Shown here: positions 7,984 through 17,416 of the stretch, piece by piece
Numbering within the stretch: the first letter of the stretch is position 1
Layout of the letters: each line of letters opens with the position of its first letter
Notes under the pieces: model-generated
The model's input: the letters and a program-made list of their open reading frames with translations, nothing else
Told to the model about the DNA's origin: nothing
Databases searched by the model: none
Origin: Zygnema cylindricum
Lineage: Eukaryota; Streptophyta; Zygnematophyceae; Zygnematales; Zygnemataceae
Assembly (NCBI GenBank): GCA_037447655.1
Contig: JBBHKE010000765.1
Span: 226,898-252,558, forward strand
DNA length: 25,661 nt
Direction of reading: 5' to 3'
Translations under genes and position numbers: made by a program

Positions 7984-9287
7984 ACCTCCTGGGCTTCCTG
8001 CTCAGCTAGATATAATGCAATATCCTCTTGGAGACCTTCATTTACATCGACTGTTTTGAGAGAACCTTTATCTGTACAGTCTTTAGCGTAATGATCTGGA
8101 CCTCCACATTTGAAACAAGTGACTTTCTTTTTGGGTTTTGTGCACTCTCTACTAAAATGTCCCTCCTCTCCACAGTTATAACAGTTAATCTTTTTCAATT
8201 GTGCACACTCAAATGCTCTATGACCCCTTTTCTGACAAATAGTGCATGTGGGAATGGTAAGGTTAGACTTCTGGGCATTAATGTTTGGTTTAGGACTTTT
8301 AATGTACCCCCCTCTAATGTTAAATCTATTTCCTGCATTAACGCTATGTCCACCCCTTTGATTTCCCCTGAAGATATTTTGCCTATTCACCAGTCCAGCA
8401 TTCATTCCCTCTTCAACAAATTCCTCCTCATCCCACTGTGATACTTCATTTAAATTACCCCTGAGTGATCGAGTTTCCCGATTATACCCCAACTGATCCT
8501 CTAATTCCAATGACTTATCTTGTAATTCCTTCAAATTATTAAAATTTTGATGTTTTAGCTCAGATTTCAGTATAGGATTCAAATAGTTCAAGAAATGCAA
8601 TTTAGCCATTTCATCAGTCAAACCTATGACATGAATACTAGATGAGTCAAATTCCACAATATAATCCTTCACAGATCCATTCTGCTTACAATTCAGCCAC
8701 TTTTCTTCCATTCTGGATTTAAAAGTGACAGACAAGAAACGCGATTTGATCGCGGTTTTAAAAGTTTCCCAATCAGCATTATCAGGAATCAATTTAGATC
8801 TTCTCTGGGTATAATACCAAATCTGAGCATCACCTTTCAGACAACTAACAGCAAAAGAAGTGTAATCATCACGATCACAATTTCTAGATTCCAAATAATA
8901 CTCCATATGAAAAATCCAAGCATCCAACTCATCAATCTTCTTACCATCAAACGATGGTGCCTCACTAATAAACAATTTCAGATCTCTTATCTTCTTAGGT
9001 CTATCATGATCATCCTCCCTAAAACTGGCATTTCTTTTACTACTCTCACCCTTTTGGTCATTCATATTATTGTTGGTCTGAATTAAGCTAATAAGTTCAT
9101 CTAATTTCTCATTTGAAACATTTCCATTTTCTTTAACAACTTTCAATTCACTTTTCAATTCGGAAATGGTTTCATCCACAGCGGTAGCATGATTATTAAA
9201 TCTTTTGACCAATTTCACAGTTCGCTTCTTCAACACATTCAAAGCATTCTCCATTTCACGTTTCCATGCAGAATTTGCCATTATCAC
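7965..9287 (-). CDS. gag: Gypsy gag: capsid and nucleocapsid polyprotein
   Basis: A full-length 440-residue Gag that builds the cytoplasmic virus-like particle and packages element RNA. Order: a Lys-rich start, a predicted coiled coil at about 40-75 (heptad-like [14 protein letters not shown]), a retrotransposon-type capsid region at about 105-270 ([29 protein letters not shown]), a basic linker, then three CCHC zinc knuckles of exact CX2CX4HX4C form: [14 protein letters not shown] (348-361), [14 protein letters not shown] (369-382), [14 protein letters not shown] (391-404). The reading frame is intact. The first Met is at 9287; a second two codons later is equally possible. The stop overlaps the frameshift hairpin that leads to pol. 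Confidence 0.95.
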   Translation of the reverse strand: MIMANSAWKREMENALNVLKKRTVKLVKRFNNHATAVDETISELKSELKVVKENGNVSNEKLDELISLIQTNNNMNDQKGESSKRNASFREDDHDRPKKIRDLKLFISEAPSFDGKKIDELDAWIFHMEYYLESRNCDRDDYTSFAVSCLKGDAQIWYYTQRRSKLIPDNADWETFKTAIKSRFLSVTFKSRMEEKWLNCKQNGSVKDYIVEFDSSSIHVIGLTDEMAKLHFLNYLNPILKSELKHQNFNNLKELQDKSLELEDQLGYNRETRSLRGNLNEVSQWDEEEFVEEGMNAGLVNRQNIFRGNQRGGHSVNAGNRFNIRGGYIKSPKPNINAQKSNLTIPTCTICQKRGHRAFECAQLKKINCYNCGEEGHFSRECTKPKKKVTCFKCGGPDHYAKDCTDKGSLKTVDVNEGLQEDIALYLAEQEAQEVGNGKD

Positions 9288-10047
9288 ACAATTAAATCAG
9301 GCAAAAGGAAAGATAGAGTATAATTTCCCAAAGAAATTTGATGCAGATTTGAAGTCCTTAGATTGCTCCAATCCAAAACTTCTTCTCCTTAACAAATCCT
9401 TTGAAAAGATCAAGATCTGAGAAATTAAAAAGACATTGACAATAAGTTAGTACAAATTCAAATTTTCAATTTCCCAACATTGAAACAGAAATGTAAGAAT
9501 TTCCCCACCAATTTTGCAATAGCAAAAATTGAAAGCTCTCAAAGGTAAGATTTCACCATAAATTTTGCAACAGCAAAACTGAAATCAATCAAAGGTAACA
9601 ATTTAGGGTTTGAAAAGTTTTGAGTCATTTCTGGACTCCTTTGCTCTTGAAGAAGTAAAGTACTCCACTTTCCTTCTCCTCCATTAGCAAATTCCCCATT
9701 TCCCACTACATCAGGATCTTTTGTTCTATAATCCTCACATCCTCACCCTTCATGGCTTCAAGCCCTCCCTCTACACATGAATCATTGCTAGGAGAAGGCA
9801 AGTTTGTTTGGCCTCTAGGTAATTGGAGTGAGCTTCGGCGGTGGCTACACTGCCCACCCCGCCTTAGTCCTTAGGACCTGAGCACGCCCCACATCTAACC
9901 AGCGGCCGCTGGCAGTGTGATCACTCAGTTTCCCTCCAATCCCCTACCACTTCACATTGTGGTTCTACCGACACAGGTTAGAGCACCCTCACCGGTCACG
10001 GCAATCGATTTTCGGGTGAGCAAACTTCTCCCTGGTTTCTAACCAAA
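9288..10047 (-). other. Gypsy 5' leader (no gene)
   Basis: 760 bp between PBS and gag. It is presumably transcribed untranslated leader with packaging and translation signals, but none is recognisable. It includes a GC-richer block around 9830-9960 with a GCGGCCGC octamer at about 9902, and AT-rich sequence with repeated GCAAAA-type words next to gag (about 9490-9600). No conserved reading frame was found on either strand. Confidence 0.7.
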
Positions 10048-10059
10048 GCTCCGATACCA
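10048..10059 (-). promoter_or_regulatory. Gypsy primer-binding site (tRNA-iMet 3' end)
   Basis: Minus strand TGGTATCGGAGC starts 2 nt after the 5' LTR end. It matches the complement of the plant initiator-Met tRNA 3' end (TGGTATCAGAGC, from memory) at 11 of 12 positions. This is the most common PBS of plant LTR elements, and here the whole tRNA would be the primer, unlike in copia A/B. Confidence 0.85.
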
Positions 10060-10061
10060 TA

Positions 10062-11028
10062 TGTAACAGGATCTCCTACCTCTCAGAAAATCCCATTACT
10101 ACAAACAATTCCAACCACACATTCCACACATTGGAAAATACACATCCACATTGGAAAACACTCACATAAGGATAACTTTAAATTAGAAGAAGCTTCTGTC
10201 CACATAACATTAGCTTGGTCTCTTGCCCTCGTGGCTCAACCCTTCAATTTAAAGTGTTTCCTCTACTCTCCACTCTTAATAATTCTATCTCTTAACTACT
10301 AAAACACTATTTAATTAGTAAGAGATTTCAATGCAAAAATGCCTTTTCTCCAATTTGGTATTAATCGCTCAGGACCAAGATCAGCTGGAATTTCCACAAA
10401 CTTTTCCAAAGGAAAAGATGTCTACTCTCCTCTTACACTTCACTATTTATCCATCATCGCCCTGGACTCGCCAGGCCAGAGTCAACGCTCCGTTTTAACA
10501 GGCTTTTACCTGGGCCAATCATTGATCAGCAAAGACTCAGACTGACCAATGCAAAAACGTGCGAAATCTCTTACTAACTACTTAGCGCTTTACTAACCAA
10601 TCAAACGTTACGTTTCACTACGTAACATTTACGTGCAAAATTGCGCGCCAAACGAAACGCGACTTCGCACGATCGTGCATAACAAATTTCGCACGCGAAA
10701 CTTCCTACGAAATTCCCTTAAGTGAAAGTGACGTTTCGTACCAAAATTTGTACGAAACGAAGTACCGTGCATACTAAACGTTTCATTAGAACTTTATGAA
10801 ACGTACGCGCGTAATTTCGGTACTAATTTGACCCTTAACCCGTTTCAATGATACCCACTTGTTATTTAGACCCCACGCTGTCACCTAAATACACCCATCG
10901 CTATAACTTTTAAAATATAACTCCAAATAGCGTGATTCTTTTGCGGGCGTCTACCAAATTTAGTACTCTATAATCATAACACCTAAATACCCCTTTATAA
11001 ACAAGTTCGATCCGCTATTGCTGTTACA
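10062..11028 (-). repeat. Gypsy 5' LTR
   Basis: 967 bp, no difference from 3250-4216 noticed. As the upstream LTR on the minus strand it should carry the active promoter; a GATAAATAG near 10446-10454 is a weak TATA candidate. A 68-codon plus-strand frame present in both LTRs is antisense to the element and has no recognisable domain. Confidence 0.97.
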
Positions 11029-11033
11029 GCATG
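11029..11033. repeat. Gypsy target-site duplication, right copy
   Basis: GCATG directly after CTGTTACA; partner of 3245-3249. Copia B LTR sequence (ACCTGGCG) resumes at 11034. Confidence 0.95.
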
Positions 11034-11505
11034 ACCTGGCGCCATGTGGAGAGATAACATTCGGTCGCGGGAATTCCAAGGAGCGTACGGACAAGTGAAA
11101 AGTGGACACGTGTCCGCGTAATAGCCTTGTCATACATAGGCCGTACGAAAGGTATATCGGCAACAGTACTACTTGGTACGGTACACTATTTTGATAGGTC
11201 CGTACTTTAGTAGACAGGAGTTATTTGAGGGAATCATGACTTAGAAAATGTTGGTAGGCAGTCACCTCTCCCTTTAAGAGTTTGTAGAAATTGGCATTTT
11301 TACTACCTGATAACTTATCGCCTAGTTGGGCATTTTCAGAGATTCTTTTTCCTACAAACTCAGAGGAGTCTAGGCTGCCCAGGGATGTAGTCTGATTGTC
11401 TGTTTGTCTTCTTAGGTAGTAGTGGTTGCCATTGAAAGTAGGTTAGTTAATAACTATCTAGAGGCTTCTTGTTCTCTGTATTCTAATGGAGGACACAAAG
11501 TTGCA
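11034..11505 (+). repeat. Copia B 5' LTR, right fragment
   Basis: Continues 3127-3249 after the gypsy insertion and aligns with 16400-16869. By eye about 10-12% of positions differ from the 3' LTR over the first ~165 bp, so B is much older than the gypsy element. The TATAAAAG of the 3' LTR (16606-16613) is TTAGAAAA here, so this copy's core promoter may be dead. It ends TTGCA, directly before the PBS. Confidence 0.85.
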
Positions 11506-11520
11506 GTTTATGGGCCCACC
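11506..11520 (+). promoter_or_regulatory. Copia B primer-binding site (half-tRNA iMet type)
   Basis: GTTTATGGGCCCACC directly follows the LTR end TTGCA. It differs at one base from the site of element A, which is a full complement to the plant iMet tRNA anticodon arm. The same words double as the first gag codons (MGPP), so PBS and gag start may overlap. Confidence 0.7.
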
Positions 11521-12600
11521 CTCTAACGTGCCTACCTTGAATGGATTTGGGTTCATCTATTAGGAAGCCATGATGATAGGAGCTTTGTGGGAAAAACGAT
11601 ACTGGGGTATCGTCAGTGGACAAGTGAAACGTCCACCTTCGGAACTCCACCAGGATTTGGAGGAGTAAGGTTTCCTACAGCAACCTCTGCCTCAGCAAAA
11701 GAAGCAGATCATGGGGACAGCAGTGTGTTTGAAAAGGGGAAAGGGAAGGAGACACCCCTCACTCCTATTGCCACAATACCGCGAGCGGCGACCGTGAATA
11801 CCGCGGAGAACGATACTCAAATGTGGGAGGATGTAATCATGGCTGCCAAAAACTTCATACTGAGGCACCTCACTCAAGCTTTGCCCAACCCTCATCTTCA
11901 AATTTACAAGGCCGAGGAGTTGTGGGTGAGTTTGGTGAAGATTTATAGAGCTGGAACTATTCAAGAGCTGCAGTTGGCTAAGCAAATGCTAATGAGTTAC
12001 ACTTACAAAGGAGGAAATAATGCTAGATTACTATAATGATCTTTCTTGTTTGTATATGGAGATGGAAAGTGCCGGGTGGACAAGTAGAATGATTATGAAA
12101 GTTAACACCCTTATCATGAAGTTACCAGATAGGTTCGAGAACATAGTGCACCCAGTACAGAAAATGCCTGATAGTTTATGGAAATGGAACACAATGGTCA
12201 GGATAATACTTGTGCGGTAAAACATAATGGAGATTAGAAGAGGAGGAAGAGATTTCAAGCTCTTGCACTAGGAGGGGACCGATGGGGGAAGGACCCGAAG
12301 AAACCTTACAAAGGGGAAAGAGATCATTCTGGGGGACCGAGGCCCCCAAAGGGTCTTTGTCAAAAGCCGGGACTCTTCATCGCAAATTGTGTCAAGCTGT
12401 TGGAGATGAGGCTCCAAGAGAATCGTGGAGGGGATTCTTCCGGAGGGAAGAAAAAGGCACTTGTGGTTACAAAAGTGAAAGGAGAAAGCGAGGATAATTC
12501 CTCTAAGGAGGATTGGGAGTTTCTTGTTGACGAGAGTTTAGAGGAGATGGAGATCTCTCGAAGACAAAAGTGTGCCTTTGAAGCAATTCGGGAACTCCAC
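11511..12600 (+). pseudogene. gag: Copia B gag, degenerate
   Basis: Starts GPPSNVPTLNG, with TAG at about 11562 where the second copy (16885-) has TGG in the YWE motif. After a frameshift it continues through WGIVSGQV, GTPPGFGGVRFP and a Ser/Thr-rich stretch, the helical Gag region EELWVSLVKIYRA (about 11920), then, in another frame, KLPDRFENIVHP (about 12120). The expected zinc knuckle near 12350-12420 is reduced to frame fragments. This would be the capsid protein of the copia particle; at least three frame changes and stops make it non-functional. Confidence 0.8.
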
Positions 12601-15600
12601 AGGAAGGATGGATCATCGACTCAGGTGCATCCATGCATATATGTCGTGATAAGGAACTTTTCACTAAGCTAAGAAAGATCCCTACTGTAGAGAAAGAGTA
12701 AAGGGATGGCAGAGTGGTTACTACAGATCTAGTGGGGTCAGTAGATCTAAAAGTTTTAGTGGAGGGTAAGACTTCTATACTTACATTCTTAGATGTACTG
12801 TACATTCCTCAGCTGAGTAAAAATCTTGTCTCTACGTCTATGTTAGATGACAAAGATTTTGATACCTTCACCAGAAATGGAGTCTTTACAGCTAAGTATA
12901 GGGATAAAGTTTACTTCACAGCAGATAAGGGTAGCCAAGGAATGTTTAGGTTTAACATGAGTAACTAAAAGAAGAATGCTTACTATGTTGGTGTCCGTAA
13001 GTTGATAATTTAGCATAAGCGGTTGGGGCATGTGCATTTTGATAGGTTGAGGGAAATGAAAAAGCTTGGGTTAGTAGTAGGCATTCAATTTAGGGATAAT
13101 GAAATGATTGATGATTCTAGTGGCTATGCTCAAGGTAAGGCTCACAGACTTCCCTTTCCCAAAGCCGCCACATAAAGAGGTGATAAAGTGTTTGATTTGG
13201 TCACACAAATATTTGGGGATATGCAAAAGTACCTTTGGTTGGAGGAAAGAGGTTTACGATGACAATTATTGATGACTGGTCTAGATACTCTAGAGTCTAC
13301 TTTTTGAAAACAAAGTCTGTAGCATCAACTTACTTCAAAGAATATAAAGCCTGGAGTGAGAAGTTGCATGAAACCCCTATTAAAAGGATAAGGAGTGATA
13401 ATGGGGGGGAATATTCCTCTAACTAGTTTGAGGAATTTCTGAGAGACGAGGGAGTGCAACACCAAAACACAGTGCCATATAACCCGGAACAAAATAGGGT
13501 AGCTGAGAGATTAAATCGAACACTAAGAGATAGTGCATGTAGTATGTTGGCAAACAAGAAAATAAAAAAGTGATTTTGGGCAGAAGCAATGAACTATGCC
13601 AACTACATTAAGAATAGAGTCCTTACCTCAACTGCAAAGGGAGTGACACCTTATGAGAGATGGGTTGGAAGGAAACCAGGTATCTCCCACCTTAAAGTAT
13701 TCGGTAGCCAAGTTTACAGTCTTGACACAGATAGGAAAAAACCGGAAACTAGATGTTAAGGGAAAACCTGGATACTTTGTGGGATATGATGAGGATGTTA
13801 AGGGATATAGAGTCTATGACTTAGCAAAGAAAGATATCATTTTGGTCAAACACTTAGTTGTCATGGATGAAGGGAAGTCATTTGACCTCTTCAAATAGAT
13901 AAAGAAGATAAGAATCAGATTTGAGTCCGAAAGTGAGGAGAACTCCGTCGTTCCCGAAAGGGACATCAGTGAAACCGTGATTGCAGATTCACGGGAGATC
14001 CAATATAGAAGAGACTCACCGGAAACCTCATATACTCCTATGTACTTCGAGGAGATATAAGAAGCAGGACAAGAACCGGTTTCCATGGACAAGGGAGCCG
14101 ATGAGATAGTGAGAAGAAATCCTTGACTTCCATCCATTCCAACTTCGGAGTTTGAGGGAGGAAAGAGGAGCAGCAAAAAGATACCGGAAAAACAAACTGC
14201 TCATAAGGAAACTTAGCTGTCTAGCCTAGATGAGCCTCAGTCTTACTCGGAGGTAGTGAATAGTCTTGAGAAAGAAAGATGGATTAGAGCCATAAATGAT
14301 GAGATGGCTTCTATCATGGAAGCAAATACTTGGGAACTAGCGGATTGTCCTCCAGACAAAAACCTTATTGGGTGTAAATGGGTAATTAAACTAAAATTGA
14401 ACCCAAATAATACCATTGAGAGATATAAGGCTGGATTGGTAGCGAAAGGATCCACCCAAAAGGAGAAGATTTGAAATGAGGAGACCTTTGCTCCAGTTGT
14501 TTGGTTCCCATCAGTAAGGATTCTCCTCAGTCCAGCAGCAGCGAAAGACACGCAAATACACTAGATGGACATTAAGACTGCTTTTCTTAATGGTGAGTTA
14601 GAGGAAGAGATATTCATGAGAGAACTCGAGGGGTTCTTGGAAGAAAGAGAAGCGAGCGAAGTCTGCATGGTCATAAAGTTCTTATAGGGACTGAAGCAGG
14701 CTCTCGAATGTGGAATAAGAAACTAGATGAGTTTCTTACCAGTCTGGGATATATCCGTATCAGCTCTGACCATTCTATCTATATGTTTGAAGATGAGAAT
14801 GGTGTCATTTTTATTGCAATTTATGTGGATGATCTGCTTGTGTTGAGTAAATCCTTGGAAAAGATGAATAAGTTATAGAAGGATCTTAGAAGCAGATTAA
14901 ATATGAAAGATTTAGGGGAGGCAAGATATATTTTGGGGATTCAAATGGAGAGAGATAGGGGGAAGAAAATTATCAGACTTACTTAGAAAGAAGCTATAGA
15001 TAATATGCTCTAAAAATTTGAGATGGAAAAGGCTAACAGTTGTACCACTCCCATGGACTTGAAAAAAGTAAGTGATGGGAGTGTTGAAGGAGGAGTGATG
15101 ATCTTAGATGATTAGATGAGTCGAGAGGAGAGAGAGTTTATGAATTCAATCCCTTATAGACAGGTTGTAGGAAGTTTAATCTATTTTATGAACTGTACTA
15201 GGTCAGACATAGCGGCAACAGTTGGAGTACTCAGTAAGAGACTTAATGATCGTAGGAAGAGAGACTGAGAGGCAGCCAAGAGAGTCATGAGATATTTGGT
15301 GAGAACTAGAGAGTTATGGTTGCATTTGGGAGGGGAGCACACTTACATCACTACTTGGAGTGATGCGAGTTATGGGGACGCACCTATGAGAAGATGCACT
15401 TCTTGGTATATGTTGTATGTTGGGAAAGGTGCATGCTATTGGAGCAGTAAGCGACAAAAGGTGGTTGCTCAGTCTACTATGGAGGCTGAGTACATGGCCT
15501 CTTGTTCTGCTGTGAAAGAGTAGATGTGGGTCAAATCCTTGCTGAAAGAATTGGGATATATGAAGGAGGGAGTGCATGAAGTGTTTTGTGATAATCAAGC

Positions 15601-15823
15601 TGCCATTGCAGTTGCATCTAATCTAAAACATCATTTGAAAGCTAAGAATATGGACATAAGATAGATTTTTGTGAGGGAAAAAGTTGAGAACAAGAATGTG
15701 AGTCTTGTATATAGATCTGATGAGGAAATGGTGGCTGATATGATGACAAAACCACTGTCCTCTCCTAAAATGATAAATTGTAGAGAAAAATGTGGACTAA
15801 AACTGAAGGTAAAATTAGACTAG
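12600..15823 (+). pseudogene. pol: Copia B pol: protease, integrase, RT, RNase H, degenerate
   Basis: The order protease-integrase-RT-RNase H defines Ty1/copia. Seen: protease IDSGASMHIC (Asp codon 12618); LVSTSML (about 12830); integrase zinc remnant with HKRLGHVHF but SSGYAQGK in place of a Cys pair (about 13010-13140); core RSDNGGEYSS (about 13395) and EQNRVAERLNRT (about 13490); RT from WIRAINDEMASIMEANTWEL (about 14282) through MDIKTAFLNGE and YVDDLL (about 14824); RNase H from TTWSDASYGD (about 15352), AQSTMEAEYMA and FCDNQAA, ending at TAG 15821-15823. More than ten stops and several frameshifts interrupt it, several of them TAG where element C has Gln (about 14563 and 14984), consistent with C-to-T decay. 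Confidence 0.93.
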
Positions 15824-15835
15824 AAAATATGAGAG
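15824..15835 (+). promoter_or_regulatory. Copia B polypurine tract (weak)
   Basis: AAAATATGAGAG stands between the pol stop and the LTR start TGTTGAAATT. It is purine-rich with one TAT interruption, and its position is that of the plus-strand primer. Confidence 0.55.
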
Positions 15836-16869
15836 TGTTGAAATTTATAGATTTCTAGAGTATTTTCTAGGTTTAAATATGTTAGTATAAAAGGAAAAAA
15901 AAGGACAAACAGCTTGACTCCACCTTCTCTCTCTAGCCCCGATACTTGTTGTTGTCACTGAAAGATAGAGAAGGTCGTTCATCCATGGCTGCCTTTATTC
16001 AACTGACAGTTATTTTTAGTAGGATACTAAAGATATACCTAACGAACCTGAGATTTGATCCAAGTACCTATCGTTCGTCAAGTTGGTAGATAGTGGTTTG
16101 CTTTATCCTATTAGACTAGGACCAATGCTAAATGCTATAGTATGTGATAAATATATATGTATTTAGGAGGGAACAATTTTATTTAACTAAAACTCTATAC
16201 GGCATACATAGATACAGTTTTATAAAGTACGAAGTACAATACTACTTTGAAACGGATACCGCGCATTTTGTTTCGAAAGCGAAAAAAATATTGCGCAAGT
16301 ATTTATAACTGCTGAGATTGCATTTCAAGTCAAATCCAACGGCTCACTTCATCGCCGAAATCTCGGAATGGTCACTTTGGCATTTAGTGATGGGCATGAC
16401 CTGGCTCTACATGGAGAGATAACATTCGGTCGCGTGAATTCTAAGGAACGTACGGCAAGTAAAAAGTGGACACGCGTCCGCATAATAGCCTTGTCGTACA
16501 TAGGCCCTACGAAAGGTACACCGGCAATAGTACTTCTTGGTACGGTACAGTATTCTGATTGGTCCGTACTTCAGTAGATAAAAGTTATTTGAGGGAATCA
16601 GGACTTATAAAAGTTTGGTAGGCAGTCACCTCTCTCTTTGAGAGTTTGTACAAATTGGCATTTTTACTACCTCATAACTTATCGCCTGGTTGGGCATTTT
16701 CGGAGAATCTTTTTCCTACAAACTCAAAGGAGTGGTAGCTAAACAAAGATGTAGTCAATTTGTCTGCTTGTTTGCTTGGGTAGCAGTGGTTGCCATTGAA
16801 AGTGGGATAGTTAATAACTATCTAGAGGCTTCTTGTTCTCTGTAGTCTGATGGAGGACACAAAGTTGCA
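15836..16869 (+). repeat. Copia B LTR (3' LTR, shared with the next gag)
   Basis: 1034 bp, from TGTTGAAATT to TTGCA. The start is fixed by the matching start of LTR A on the other strand (1772) and by the preceding purine tract. The end is fixed by the third partial copy, which leaves the family exactly after TTGCA (17416), and by the PBS words that follow. TATAAAAG at 16606-16613 is a TATA candidate. It holds the intact form (about 16385-16410) of the site into which the gypsy element inserted in the other LTR. It is followed by PBS and gag, not by flanking DNA. Confidence 0.85.
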
Positions 16870-17308
16870 CGTTATTGGCCCACCCTCTAGGGTGCCTACC
16901 TTCAATAGATATGGGATCATCTATTGGGAAGCCATGATGATGGGAGCTTTGTGCGAAAAACGATATTGGGGTATCGTCAGTGGACAAGTGAAACGTCCAA
17001 CTTCGGGAACTCCACCAGGATTTGGAGGAGTGAGGTTTCCTATAGCAAGCTCTGCCTCAGCATAGGAGGCAGATGACAAGGACAACAGTGTGTCCGAAAA
17101 GGGGAAAAGGAAGGAGACACCCCTCACTTCTATTCCCACGGTACTGGGAGCGTCGACCGTGAAGACTGCAGAGAACGATACTCAAATAAGGGAGGATGAA
17201 AACATGGCTGCCAAGAACTTCATACCGAGGTACCTCACTCAAGCTTTGGCCACCCCTCATCTTCACATTTACAAGGCCGAGAAGTTGTGGGTGAGTTTGC
17301 TGGAGATT
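16870..17308 (+). pseudogene. gag: Second copia B PBS and gag start, truncated
   Basis: The PBS is CGTTATTGGCCCACC (16870-16884), with changes from the A site. Gag then reads GPPSRVPTFNR, YWEAMMMGALCEKRYWG, VSGQVKRP, GTPPGFGGVRFP, and later HIYKAEKLWVSLLE. The frame has a stop at about 17066 and a shift after it. At about 17308 the sequence jumps from gag to the end of an LTR, with short shared sequence at the junction, so the remainder of gag and all of pol are deleted. This makes a tandem of LTR, internal region, LTR and shortened internal region, probably from recombination between LTRs of two copies. Confidence 0.8.
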
Positions 17309-17416
17309 GTCTGCTTCACTTCTTGGGTAGCAGTGGTTGCTAAAGAATGTGGGTTATTTCATAACTATCTAGAGGCTTCCTATACTTTGTGGTCCAATGG
17401 AGGACACAAAGTTGCA
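17309..17416 (+). repeat. Copia B terminal LTR fragment
   Basis: Aligns with 16761-16869 (TGTCTGCTT, GGGTAGCAGTGGTTGC, ATAACTATCTAGAGGCTTC, GGAGGACACAAAGTTGCA). It ends at the LTR terminus CA, and satellite sequence begins with the next base. This shows that satellite is the flanking DNA of the element and confirms the LTR end. Confidence 0.8.

Larger units (their letters stand above)
3250..11028 (-). mobile_element. Complete Ty3/gypsy (chromovirus-like) LTR retrotransposon
   Basis: A 7779-bp element read on the minus strand: 5' LTR (10062-11028), PBS (10048-10059), leader, gag (7965-9287), pol (4265-7976) in the order protease, RT, RNase H, integrase, then PPT (4217-4230) and 3' LTR (3250-4216). 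That domain order defines Ty3/gypsy. Termini are the perfect 8-bp inverted pair TGTAACAG/CTGTTACA, flanked by GCATG. It sits inside the 5' LTR of copia B. I see no difference between the two LTRs, so insertion is recent, yet pol has an in-frame stop (5860-5862) and a frameshift (about 5602-5615). Confidence 0.97.

Noticed and set aside
11034-15823. Active RIP-like mutation of copia B
   Set aside because: Some stops are C-to-T or G-to-A changes at Gln and Trp codons, but others, such as the stop near 15521 where C has Leu, are not; ordinary decay suffices.
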